Shown piece after piece: positions 16,231 to 24,029 of a DNA stretch of 48,244 bases. The position numbers and the translations under genes were made by a program. Source of the DNA: a bacterium (GTDB lineage Bacteria; Patescibacteriota; Minisyncoccia; Phycocordibacterales; UBA6899); NCBI GenBank assembly GCA_021851895.1, contig JAJZQJ010000003.1:63431-111674 (forward strand), in the 5' to 3' direction. How positions within the stretch are numbered: the stretch's first letter is position 1; the number at the start of each line of letters is the position of its first letter. The notes under the pieces are model-generated. The model saw only the letters and a program-made list of their open reading frames with translations, was not told where the DNA came from and did no database searches.

Positions 16231-16319
16231 CAGCTATCCCAATAGAGCGCAAGCTCATATCCTCCAACCTATCAACGTATATCTTAAATTAGAAAATATG
16301 ATAGTATGGCACAAAACAG

Positions 16320-17327
16320 ATGAAAAACTTTTGGAACAATCTTCCGAGGCCATTCTTTGCACTTGCCCCTATGGCAGATGTTACAGATCCAGCATTCCGC
16401 CGCATGTTTGCGAAATATGGCAAGCCTGATATCACTTGGACAGAGTTTGTCTCTGCGGACGGCTTGATGAGTGCAGGTAGAGCACGTTTGCTTCGTGACC
16501 TCATATATATTGAGGAAGAACGCCCAATCGTAGCGCAGATTTTTGGCAGTAATCCAGAGCATATCGAGGCTACGGCAGCACTCGTTCGAGAACTTGGATT
16601 CGACGGTGTAGATATCAATATGGGCTGCCCTGATAAAAATATTGAAAAACAACATTCTGGGGCAGCGATGATGAAGGATCCTGCATTAGCGCAAGAAGTC
16701 ATAAGAGCAGCAATGCGTGGCGCTGGGATGCATGAGGAGGACGGAATACCTGTATCTGTGAAAACTCGTGTTGGCTACAATAAGGTTGAGATCGACACGT
16801 GGGTGCCTGCACTGCTCGAAACGAGACCCGCTGCACTCACAATTCACGCAAGAACTCGAAAAGAGATGTCGCTTGTCCCTGCGCGCTGGGAGCATGTGCG
16901 TGAGGTGGTTGAGCTTGCAAAGGGTACAGGTGTGCTCGTCATTGGTAATGGCGATGTCTCCTCCCTCGAGGATGGACGAGTACGTGCCAAGGAGAGCGGT
17001 GCTGATGGTGTCATGGTAGGTAGGGGGGTCTTTGGAAATCCTTGGTTTTTCAATCCAAAACGCGGAATCGTAGACATAACGATTGCAGAAAGACTCGACG
17101 TACTCCTTGAGCATACTGAGCTCTTTTTGAAGCTTTCTGGCGATATAAAAAGTTTTAGTGTCATGAAGAAGCACTACAAAGCTTATGTTAACGGTTTCGA
17201 TCACGCCAAGGAATTACGAGTTGCGCTGATGGATGCCCCTGATATTCAGACAATTCGATCGCTTGTAACTGCGTTCAAAGCAGAACACCCGGAACTCGTT
17301 CTTCGAACCCCTCGAGAACTCGAATAG
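16320..17327 (+). CDS. dus: tRNA-dihydrouridine synthase, DusB-like
   Basis: A 335-aa FMN enzyme reducing uridines in the tRNA D-loop. It shows APMADVTDPAFRRM (FMN site), the active-site cysteine in DINMGCPDKN (about residue 104), VSVKTRVGYN, TIHARTRKEM, VIGNGDV and GVMVGRGVFGNPWFF, all family marks, and a C-terminal helical tRNA-binding domain. The Dus subtype cannot be fixed by eye. It begins about 90 bases after the tRNA-Ala repeat element and is followed by a terminator. There is no Shine-Dalgarno sequence. Confidence 0.92.
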   Translation: MKNFWNNLPRPFFALAPMADVTDPAFRRMFAKYGKPDITWTEFVSADGLMSAGRARLLRDLIYIEEERPIVAQIFGSNPEHIEATAALVRELGFDGVDINMGCPDKNIEKQHSGAAMMKDPALAQEVIRAAMRGAGMHEEDGIPVSVKTRVGYNKVEIDTWVPALLETRPAALTIHARTRKEMSLVPARWEHVREVVELAKGTGVLVIGNGDVSSLEDGRVRAKESGADGVMVGRGVFGNPWFFNPKRGIVDITIAERLDVLLEHTELFLKLSGDIKSFSVMKKHYKAYVNGFDHAKELRVALMDAPDIQTIRSLVTAFKAEHPELVLRTPRELE

Positions 17328-17356
17328 ATCATCTGTATATCCACAGATGATTTTTT
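17328..17356 (+). terminator. Terminator after the dus gene
   Basis: ATCATCTGT/ACAGATGAT stem followed by TTTTT, immediately after the stop. Confidence 0.8.
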
Positions 17357-17406
17357 GTTAAAACAAATACGGTGTATAATATGCGCATACACAAACGTGT
17401 AGCGCT

Positions 17407-17691
17407 ATGAACGACTTTCTCAAGATGGACATCTTCTTCGTTATCACGACACTTGTCGTGCTTCTTTGGGGTATCATTGGGGCAGTTGTGATGTACTACA
17501 TCATACGCGTACTCAAATATGTCGAACGTCTCTCGAGGACGGTTGCCGAAGAGGCTGATGAGATACGCGATGATTTAGACGAAGTGCGTGCGCAAGTGCG
17601 TGAGGAGGGAATTCGTTTCAAGCACGTCGTGCAATTCTTCTCCGGTGCTCTTGCTCGTCCACCACAGCATACGCGAAAGAAGGGCGAATAA
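17407..17691 (+). CDS. Small membrane-anchored coiled-coil protein, 94 aa
   Basis: One N-terminal membrane helix (FFVITTLVVLLWGIIGAVVMYYII, about residues 10-33), then a charged amphipathic helix (EEADEIRDDLDEVRAQVREEG) and a basic end (HTRKKGE). It resembles small DUF948-like envelope proteins, but I cannot assign a family. TATAAT at 17375-17380 gives a leader of about 20 bases. It lies 46 bp upstream of the histone-tail protein and may form an operon with it. Both are small single-helix membrane proteins, so a shared envelope role is plausible. Confidence 0.75.
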   Translation: MNDFLKMDIFFVITTLVVLLWGIIGAVVMYYIIRVLKYVERLSRTVAEEADEIRDDLDEVRAQVREEGIRFKHVVQFFSGALARPPQHTRKKGE

Positions 17692-17737
17692 TATTAATCA
17701 GATAAGTCGTTCAGTAATGAACGAAAAATAAATTGCT

Positions 17738-18292
17738 ATGGCAAAAAAGAATAATGTAGGTCTTGCAGCTGGAATTGCCGCTGCGGTAACCGGTCTCGCT
17801 GCTGCGGGTGCTGCATCGTATTATTTCCTCGGAGATAAGAATGCAGAGAAGCACCGCAAGAAGGCTGCGAAGTGGGCAAAGGACATGCAAAAGGATGTCA
17901 TGAAGAATGCAAAGAAGTTGAAGAAGATCGATGAGCAGGCACTTCGCGCTGTCGTTGATGAGTCAATGAAGGCATACAAGACACTTAAGGATGTGAGCTC
18001 AGAAGATGTAGAACGTGCAGCTACAGAGCTCAAGAATGGATGGGAGCATCTCGCAAAGGAGGCGCGCCGACTTGCACGTGCAGATAAGGCAAAGGTTGCC
18101 GCAAAGGTATCTAAGGATGTAAGGAAGGTGAAGACTGCAGTGAAGGCAGCTGCGAAGAAGGCAGCACCAGTCGTGAAGAAGGCAGTTGCGAAGCATGTTG
18201 CTGTCGCAAAGAAGGTGGCGAAGAAGGTCACTGCAAAGAAGCCTGTAGCGAAGAAGTCTTCAAAGAAGGTTGTTGCACATAAGAAAAAGTAA
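17738..18292 (+). CDS. Membrane-anchored protein with histone H1-like lysine-rich tail
   Basis: A 184-aa protein. The N terminus has one glycine/alanine-rich membrane helix (GLAAGIAAAVTGLAAAGAASYYFLG), a YtxH-like arrangement. A helical middle follows (about 33-115, KKAAKWAKDMQKDVMKNAKKLKK..). Roughly the last 70 residues are almost only Lys, Ala and Val in KKA/KKV/AKK repeats, ending VAHKKK, as in bacterial histone H1-like tails (Hc1 or AlgP type). It is likely to bind nucleic acid or acidic polymer at the membrane. Codons of the tail are near-repetitive (GCGAAGAAG). Confidence 0.8.
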   Translation: MAKKNNVGLAAGIAAAVTGLAAAGAASYYFLGDKNAEKHRKKAAKWAKDMQKDVMKNAKKLKKIDEQALRAVVDESMKAYKTLKDVSSEDVERAATELKNGWEHLAKEARRLARADKAKVAAKVSKDVRKVKTAVKAAAKKAAPVVKKAVAKHVAVAKKVAKKVTAKKPVAKKSSKKVVAHKKK

Positions 18293-18317
18293 ATAAAAGG
18301 GCCTCTCGGCCTTTTTA
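18293..18317 (+). terminator. Terminator after the lysine-rich protein gene
   Basis: ATAAAAGGGCC/GGCCTTTTTAT-type hairpin with a TCTC loop, right after the stop. Confidence 0.75.
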
Positions 18318-18377
18318 TTTACTCCAGGTTCTCCCGTAAAGCACTATTTTACTGCTTTTCGTGACGTATCTTCGTGA

Positions 18378-18390
18378 TATAATACACGCC
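18378..18390 (+). promoter_or_regulatory. -10 box, leaderless start of the FtsQ-like gene
   Basis: TATAAT (18378-18383) lies 7 bases before the ATG at 18391. It excludes the further upstream in-frame start at 18361. Confidence 0.65.
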
Positions 18391-19425
18391 ATGTACCGGC
18401 CTCGCGCTGAATATCGACATAAACCGTATAAGACGAATTCGCGTTCAGGGACGGGGGTATTTTTCGCGCTGCTTCAACTCTATATTGCCATCTTCACTTT
18501 TATCGGCGTAACACGTTGGGTTTTGCTCCAGCCCGAGTTGCAATTTCATCACATCATCATACATGGAAATAGGGCTGCATCCATCGATAGTGTTGCGCAT
18601 GCGGTAAAGGCACCATTTAGTAAGTCCTTCTTGTTTTTCTGGAATAAGGACAACCTTTTACTTTATCCGCGAAGACAAGTCGCTGGTAACATATTGCGGG
18701 CTGACTCTCGTATTGCTTCGGTCGTGGTTGCGTTGAGTAGAAGCACGATCACAGTCGATATTAATGAATACACTCCCGCATTCAGGTATTGTTTGCCAAG
18801 GCTTGTCCGTGCTGATGGAGGCACTCTCGGGCTTCCTTCAGCTGCGTTTAAGGATACTGATTTCGCAACAATGACCGTACCCGTTTTGGCATCAACGACT
18901 GAGCATTCCATAACTGCATCTTCGTCGTTAATGCTCGAGCAAGGAGCGATGCTTTCTGATGGGCTTATGGAACTTCCAAGCCCCGAAGTCATAGGCGTCG
19001 ATACGCATGATTGCTATTGGGCTGATCAGCGAGGTTATCTCTATGCACGCGCACCGCAATATAGTGGTTCTCCAATGCTGACAATAACAGAGAGTGATCC
19101 TTCGAAAAACGCAACGCTCGAGGGTGTCTCGCCCGTGGGGACATTCATTTTCAACGAAGATGATCTTCGACATTTATCGCAGGTTATCGATTCGTTACAT
19201 GCATCAGATTTTACTGTTCGTCGTATCGTACGTATGGATAGCGGAGATGTTGTTCTCGATATCGGTTTTCCTTGGAATCTTATCCTTAATATTCGACAGG
19301 ATCCAAAGACTGCAGTCGAGCATTTCCTTCTCGCACTTGAACAGCTTGGTCCTGTTGCAACAGGGGAGAAGAGCCAGTTGAAAACGATCGACGTACGTTT
19401 CGGGAATAAGGTATTCTACCGTTAG
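18391..19425 (+). CDS. FtsQ/DivIB-like cell-division protein
   Basis: A 344-aa single-pass protein: basic cytoplasmic N terminus, a membrane helix (FFALLQLYIAIFTFIGVTRWVLL, about residues 25-47), and then a POTRA-like segment (FHHIIIHGNRAASIDSVAHAVKAPF..LLLYPRRQVAGNILRADSRIASVVVALSRSTITVDINEYTPAFRYC). This is the order found in FtsQ/DivIB. The C-terminal domain is larger than usual and ends in strands VVLDIGFPWNLILNI..TIDVRFGNKVFYR, which match FtsQ's terminal beta sheet. FtsQ links early and late divisome parts. No murC, ftsA or ftsZ is adjacent, so the assignment rests on fold pattern only. Confidence 0.65.
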   Translation: MYRPRAEYRHKPYKTNSRSGTGVFFALLQLYIAIFTFIGVTRWVLLQPELQFHHIIIHGNRAASIDSVAHAVKAPFSKSFLFFWNKDNLLLYPRRQVAGNILRADSRIASVVVALSRSTITVDINEYTPAFRYCLPRLVRADGGTLGLPSAAFKDTDFATMTVPVLASTTEHSITASSSLMLEQGAMLSDGLMELPSPEVIGVDTHDCYWADQRGYLYARAPQYSGSPMLTITESDPSKNATLEGVSPVGTFIFNEDDLRHLSQVIDSLHASDFTVRRIVRMDSGDVVLDIGFPWNLILNIRQDPKTAVEHFLLALEQLGPVATGEKSQLKTIDVRFGNKVFYR

Positions 19426-19660
19426 AAAAATTCTATGGCTGTGGATAACTTGTAAGTATCATTTTTTTGATTTGAAAATATCCTTCCTATAGGCCATATA
19501 CTTGCCCTATGGTTAGTATACAATATGTGCATAACTAAGTTTGCATGTTGAGACTATAGTGCAATAATATAACTATCACGTTAGAGACATGTGGTTTGCG
19601 CGTTTACTGCTGTCGCCCTGCGTGAATGTTCGAAATACAATTTGGTGTGTGTATGTGTGT

Positions 19661-19698
19661 CAACGAAGCGAGTCCTCCAGACTCGCTTCGTTGTTTTT
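19661..19698 (+). terminator. Orphan terminator
   Basis: 13-bp stem CAACGAAGCGAGT/ACTCGCTTCGTTG followed by TTTTT. It lies 235 bases beyond the nearest upstream stop codon. Confidence 0.8.
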
Positions 19699-19720
19699 GA
19701 ACAGCATTGTAAGTGCATGG

Positions 19721-19734
19721 TATAATGCACATGT
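19721..19734 (+). promoter_or_regulatory. -10 box upstream of the membrane-Clp operon
   Basis: TATAAT (19721-19726) lies 8 bases before the ATG at 19735; leaderless or nearly so. Confidence 0.6.
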
Positions 19735-20127
19735 ATGAACGCGCTCTCTTTCACTTGGAGCTATATTCAGTGGCACTACACCGATGCACTGGTCGACATG
19801 TATTTCATTATGCGGAATTATGCGATTGCTGTCGTTCGGTTTTTCTCTGTAAAACAGCTTTTTCGTACGCTTTTTGCACCTTGGCATCGCATAGGATCAC
19901 ATACGACAACATTATTCAACGATCCTATCGAATATTTTGGTGATGTTCTTATTAACCTCATGATGCGCATTTTGGGTTTTGTAGAACGTATAGTGCTTTT
20001 ACTCGCTGCGCTTTTAACACTAGCCATGCTCTTCATCATAAGTACTTGTGCGTTCTTCGGTTGGTTTGTCCTGCCCGTTTTGTTTCTCTCATTATTTGTG
20101 AATGGATGTAATCAGCTTTTCATATGA
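19735..20127 (+). CDS. Small integral membrane protein upstream of the membrane Clp ATPase
   Basis: A 130-aa protein rich in aromatic and hydrophobic residues. A re-entrant or amphipathic N-terminal part (WSYIQWHYTDALVDMYFIMRNYAIAVVRFFSV) precedes a conserved-looking LFAPWHRIGS motif. Two C-terminal membrane helices follow (ERIVLLLAALLTLAMLFIISTCAFFGWFVLPVLFLSLFVNG). It overlaps the next gene by 4 bases (ATGA), so the two products are probably made together and may interact in the membrane. I do not recognise a named family. Confidence 0.8.
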   Translation: MNALSFTWSYIQWHYTDALVDMYFIMRNYAIAVVRFFSVKQLFRTLFAPWHRIGSHTTTLFNDPIEYFGDVLINLMMRILGFVERIVLLLAALLTLAMLFIISTCAFFGWFVLPVLFLSLFVNGCNQLFI

Positions 20128-22664
20128 GTAGGGACGCACTCAGCAAAATAGCATCTTCCGCGCTTCCCGTCTCAGCGCTCGATGTCTATTTTGGGCCACG
20201 ATTTCGATATTGGACGAGCAAAATCTTTGGTGCCATAGCGCTATTTTTCCTATTGATAAACAGCATTTTGTTCATTGGTGCCACGACGTTGCCGTCCATG
20301 TTTATCATACCGTTTGGCTCCATATTGTCATTGATCGCTTCTCTCCCCGGTGTTGATCTCGCAAACACGACGTCATTTTCCATACCACTGCTCCCCGGGG
20401 TTGGTTTCGTGACGCTCCATCTCTCCAGGGCACTTGGAGTCTGGAATGGCGTCATGCTTCTTGCTTTGTCGTTGTATTTGCTTATAAGAATGCTTAACGC
20501 ATTTGCCCGCTCGAAATATTATCAAGATATTGCATCAGTTGAGCGAAGCAATGAAATCAAAGTGAGTTTTGTGGTTAGTGATATTTGTGCGCGTGCAAAG
20601 CATGGCGATCTTTTGCAGAGCTTCATCAGGAGTAAGGTCGGCACGGTAATCTTTGAGCGAATGGGGTTTACTGGCGAACGCTATAGTGATTTCATCTTGC
20701 ATCGTACGGAGATCACTGATTATCGTAACGATCAAAGATTAAGCTCAGTTCATGACATTCTTGACCTTGTGCGTCTTCTCTCTGAGGATAAATATCTCCT
20801 TTCCTATTTCGAATCCCATGCAGTTAGTCCTGATGATTTCGTGGCGGCTGCAGAGTGGGTCTTGGAAACTGATGAGCGTGTTCGTGCATCAGAGCGCGTT
20901 TGGGGATTGCAGGCACTTAATTCTTTAACGCCGATAGGAGGTGATATTGCGCACGGTAGAGGATATATCCTCCGGAATCATGCGATCGAACTCGACGCTA
21001 GCGAAATCTTGAGATCAAGGCGTGTTGCGGAGAAGGAGGTGCAGCGTCTGAAGCAGGCATTTTTAAGGGATCGCTCTGCGAATGCTCTGCTTGTAGCACC
21101 AAATAAAAAAATCGCAGAAGAGATCGTTCTCTTTTTTGCACATGATCTTGAGCGCGGTATCAATGTGCAGTACTTGCAGGATAAGCGCTGCCACCTTTTT
21201 GACGTACAGTCTTTCCTGCGCCAAATAAGCTCTGCAATCGAACTTGAAGAGCTTCTCTCAAGAATCCTTGACGATGCAGTCGCTGTGGGCAATGTGATAT
21301 TCGTCGTCAACGATCTTCCTACACTCTTCCGTAGAGCAGAGCAATTTGGCGCAGATCTTGGGGGAATATTGCGGCCCTACCTTTCCGGTGACTTCTTGCA
21401 AGTGATCGCGATCAGTGATATCGCAGAGTACCAAGAAGTGCTCAGTGCACAGCCCGTGTTCGCGGAGTATTTCCATGATATTCATATTCAAGAGTTTGAT
21501 GAATCTGATCTTCTCGCGCGCCTTGAGGTAGATGTTGAGCGCATCGAAGCGAAGCACGATATCTTCTTTACGGTTCCTGCATTGCGTGAAGTCATTCGCG
21601 ATGCCGGGCGCACGATGGTGCATGGAATGCTCTCCGATAAGGCAGAAGAAATACTTGAGGGAATCGCCGCATTCGCGAGAGAGAAGAAGGTAAAATATAT
21701 TCTCCCAAGTGATATTGATGAGTATGTTAGTCGAAATTCACCCGTACCGATCGGTAGGGCACTCGACAGCGAAAAAGAGAGACTACTCAATATTGAATCG
21801 ATCCTTCACGAGAGTGTTATCGGTCAAGATGTCGCAATTCGCGCAATTGGAGATGCACTAAGAAGAATTCGCGCAGGAGTGAGAAATGAGAAACGTCCCG
21901 CAGCATCGTTCTTCTTCTTCGGTCCGACCGGTGTCGGTAAGACAGAGGCGGCAAAGGCACTTGCGCGTACATTTTTCTCCGGAGAGGATAAGATGGTTCG
22001 ATTCGATATGAGCGAATTCGCAGACACGTCAGCGGTCGCGCGTCTCATAGGATCGATGCATGGAGATATTGGAGTACTTTCGTCTTCAGTGCGCGAGCAT
22101 CCTTATGGTGTCTTGCTGCTTGATGAATTTGAGAAGGCAGATAAGGCCGTACACGACTTATTTTTGCAGATACTCGATGAAGGCGTCTTCCATGATGCAC
22201 AAGGACATGTCGTTAATTGTAGGAACTTGATGATCATTGCCACAAGCAATGTTGGCGCAACAGAAATTTATGACAAGATGCGATCAGGGCAACATATCGA
22301 TGAGGATTTCACTCGAATATTGCTCGATCACATTCTGTCTGCTGGTGCACTACGTCCTGAGTTGATCAATCGATTTGATAAGAGCATCCTTTTCACCCCG
22401 ATAGATGAGGCGGGGTATCGCGCTATCGCAAAGCTCATGTTAAAGAAGCTAAGTTCCCGATTACAAAAGGAGGGGATCGTGCTCGTCATTAATGATGAGC
22501 TCGTTGAGGCGATCATGAAGAAAGGAGTCGATCCCGTATTTGGTGCGCGACCAATGCAGCGTGCGATCCAAGATATCATAGAGAAGCGCGTTGCAGAGAA
22601 GATCTTGCAAGGGAAAACAGGACTTGGTGTGCCATTAACATTCACGGAAGAAGAGCTTAAATGA
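20124..22664 (+). CDS. Membrane-anchored Clp-like AAA+ ATPase with degenerate first ATPase
   Basis: An 846-aa protein. Residues about 30-125 hold two or three membrane helices (FGAIALFFLLINSILFIGA; VWNGVMLLALSLYLLIRML). A Clp-N-like stretch follows, then an AAA-1 domain that has lost its Walker A (VAPNKKIAEE at about 324 in place of GxxGxGKT) and Walker B acid (VIFVVNDLP at about 390). AAA-2 is intact: [14 protein letters not shown] (about 600), VLLLDEFEKA (about 662), sensor IIATSNVG, arginine finger region LRPELINRFD, C-terminal FGARPMQRAIQ. There is no evident ClpP-docking loop. It is co-translated with the preceding membrane protein, and may be a membrane unfoldase. Confidence 0.85.
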   Translation: MSRDALSKIASSALPVSALDVYFGPRFRYWTSKIFGAIALFFLLINSILFIGATTLPSMFIIPFGSILSLIASLPGVDLANTTSFSIPLLPGVGFVTLHLSRALGVWNGVMLLALSLYLLIRMLNAFARSKYYQDIASVERSNEIKVSFVVSDICARAKHGDLLQSFIRSKVGTVIFERMGFTGERYSDFILHRTEITDYRNDQRLSSVHDILDLVRLLSEDKYLLSYFESHAVSPDDFVAAAEWVLETDERVRASERVWGLQALNSLTPIGGDIAHGRGYILRNHAIELDASEILRSRRVAEKEVQRLKQAFLRDRSANALLVAPNKKIAEEIVLFFAHDLERGINVQYLQDKRCHLFDVQSFLRQISSAIELEELLSRILDDAVAVGNVIFVVNDLPTLFRRAEQFGADLGGILRPYLSGDFLQVIAISDIAEYQEVLSAQPVFAEYFHDIHIQEFDESDLLARLEVDVERIEAKHDIFFTVPALREVIRDAGRTMVHGMLSDKAEEILEGIAAFAREKKVKYILPSDIDEYVSRNSPVPIGRALDSEKERLLNIESILHESVIGQDVAIRAIGDALRRIRAGVRNEKRPAASFFFFGPTGVGKTEAAKALARTFFSGEDKMVRFDMSEFADTSAVARLIGSMHGDIGVLSSSVREHPYGVLLLDEFEKADKAVHDLFLQILDEGVFHDAQGHVVNCRNLMIIATSNVGATEIYDKMRSGQHIDEDFTRILLDHILSAGALRPELINRFDKSILFTPIDEAGYRAIAKLMLKKLSSRLQKEGIVLVINDELVEAIMKKGVDPVFGARPMQRAIQDIIEKRVAEKILQGKTGLGVPLTFTEEELK

Positions 22665-22688
22665 AAAAACGCCGTTTGCGGCGTTTTT
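22665..22688. terminator. Bidirectional terminator between convergent genes
   Basis: AAAAACGCCG/CGGCGTTTTT hairpin between the Clp-like gene and the minus-strand gene ending at 22690. Confidence 0.85.
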
Positions 22689-22689
22689 G

Positions 22690-23532
22690 CTAGTAGACCC
22701 CATAGCCAGCGTTGCGTTTAGGGTCCGTTAGTTTTCCCCAAAGGGGTTCAAGTTCGATACGATAGAATGTTGCACCGAATGCGCGGAACATCAACTTTGG
22801 GGCATTTATTGCGAGACAAAGTGGTTTCAGTGTTTCAATATCAAATTCTATGTAATAAATGTCGGGGCGTTTTCCTCCACTTGCTTCAGGCACCGAGGTG
22901 GTTTCGTCGGAAGACCAGAAGTGATGAAAGCCAATGAGGTTGTCGTAGACCATCCATATCCGGAAGAGTCCGACGCGCTCCTTGTGTAAGGAGAAGGGGT
23001 CTTCTTGGTGCTGCTCATTTTCATCGAAATGTGTCGTGACGTTTCCATGTTCTGGTGTGTATCCAGTAACGATATTTTCATCATGGTTCTTTTTTGGCAC
23101 GCTCGCTACAAATTCAAGTCCAGCTGCATCCGGAAGTGTCTGTGCAAAGAGAATCACCTTCTTCATATGCTCTTCGGGATCGCAGTCGCTATTTATAAGT
23201 GCATCCAAGGATACACTGATCTCTATGCGAGGAATATTTATATCACTGCGTTTTTTATTGTATTGCATTGCTCTACTGCGACGAGCTCTGTCCTTGATAT
23301 ACTTATCGGGAAGAATAGCGACGAAGAAAACAAATATGCATGCAATAATTAGTATTAGGTATCCGAGGAGCACGCGACCAGTTATGGCTTTATAGAGGAT
23401 ACCCCAATGAAGTTGTGGTTCTTGACCATGCCTGCGTATGCGTAGGTCAAAGATGATCTGGCTGACAATGAGCAGTAGATGCCCGACAATACCGGCACCA
23501 ATCCAGGTGATGAAGAACATGCTAAGCGTCAT
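22690..23532 (-). CDS. Hypothetical membrane protein, 280 aa
   Basis: Two N-terminal membrane helices (MFFITWIGAGIVGHLLLIVSQIIF; GYLILIIACIFVFFVAILP, about residues 5-28 and 57-77) are followed by a roughly 200-residue soluble domain with alternating strands (IPRIEISVSLDALI; RPDIYYIEFDIETLKPLCLAI). No motif is recognised. It has a strong Shine-Dalgarno sequence (GGAGG, 5 bases before ATG), unlike the leaderless core genes. It is alone on the minus strand between the Clp-like gene and tRNA-Tyr, which suggests an accessory gene. Confidence 0.7.
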   Translation of the reverse strand: MTLSMFFITWIGAGIVGHLLLIVSQIIFDLRIRRHGQEPQLHWGILYKAITGRVLLGYLILIIACIFVFFVAILPDKYIKDRARRSRAMQYNKKRSDINIPRIEISVSLDALINSDCDPEEHMKKVILFAQTLPDAAGLEFVASVPKKNHDENIVTGYTPEHGNVTTHFDENEQHQEDPFSLHKERVGLFRIWMVYDNLIGFHHFWSSDETTSVPEASGGKRPDIYYIEFDIETLKPLCLAINAPKLMFRAFGATFYRIELEPLWGKLTDPKRNAGYGVY

Positions 23533-23673
23533 ATATCCTCCAGTTGTTCTTGTTTGTTTCTACAATATCACGAAAGGGGAGTCAACAAGCATTTATGTTT
23601 TTATTCTATCGTCATATCGTCTTATACTCTTGCAATTCCCTAGAAATAGGTTATTATACATGAACAATTTCAT

Positions 23674-23756
23674 GCGTCGGTGGCGGAGCGGTCAATCGCA
23701 ACAGACTGTAAATCTGTCGTCTTCGGGCTACGTAGGTTCGAATCCTACCCGGCGCA
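23674..23756 (+). tRNA. tRNA-Tyr (GUA)
   Basis: Acceptor GCGTCGG/CCGGCGC, anticodon stem-loop ACAGA-CTGTAAA-TCTGT (anticodon GTA), long variable arm around GTCTTCGGGC, T arm GTAGG-TTCGAAT-CCTAC. The 83-nt class II form is typical for bacterial tRNA-Tyr. No CCA encoded (A73 then CA). Confidence 0.96.
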
Positions 23757-23803
23757 CAAAGGTACAAAAAAGAGGCTATACGCCTCTTTTTTGTTTACCT
23801 TTG
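23757..23803. terminator. Bidirectional hairpin after tRNA-Tyr
   Basis: Outer stem CAAAGGT/ACCTTTG and inner stem AAAAAAGAGGC/GCCTCTTTTTT with a TATAC loop, starting on the base after the tRNA. Same two-tier design as after tRNA-Leu and tRNA-Ala, but with a different outer stem. Confidence 0.8.
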
Positions 23804-23806
23804 CGA

Positions 23807-23995
23807 CGCCGGATAGGATTCGAAGGACGGAGCCGGGGCTACCGCCGCCCCGGCTGCTGATCTTATCCGGCCAAAGGCCGTGATAGATCCAGCCGGGCGC
23901 GCGGTCGGCGAGTCCTGGCCCTACCTGCACCCCGCATTTTCTGAGCGTAGCGAAAGAAAATACGGAGGTGACAGAGGGGCGAATCCTACCCGGCA
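23807..23995 (+). repeat. tRNA-linked inverted-repeat element, Tyr copy
   Basis: CGCCGGATAGGATTCGAA is the inverted tRNA-Tyr 3' end with one mismatch. The core follows the distal Cys copy closely: GACGGAGCC, a GC-rich stem (AGCCGGGGC/GCCCCGGCT), GCTGATCTTATC-CGGCC-AAA-GGCCG-TGATAGATC, AGCCG, and CGGTCGGCGAGTC. The 3' arm is replaced by another hairpin (ATTTTCTGAGCG/CGAAAGAAAAT). It ends with the direct copy CGAATCCTACCCGGC, a perfect 15-nt repeat of 23739-23753. Confidence 0.75.
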
Positions 23996-24029
23996 TTCCC
24001 TGGTTGCGCGGCATTGCGACTTTAGATTC

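Larger units (their letters stand above)
19426..19734. other. 309-bp intergenic region with two DnaA-box-like sites and an orphan terminator
   Basis: Two matches to the DnaA box TTATNCACA in the same orientation: TGTGGATAA (19440-19448) and TGTGCATAA (19526-19534), with an A/T-rich stretch after the second. A strong terminator hairpin (19661-19698) ends before the next gene, although no CDS ends near it. A short RNA could therefore be encoded between about 19525 and 19698. No ORF here looks real. Confidence 0.4.
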
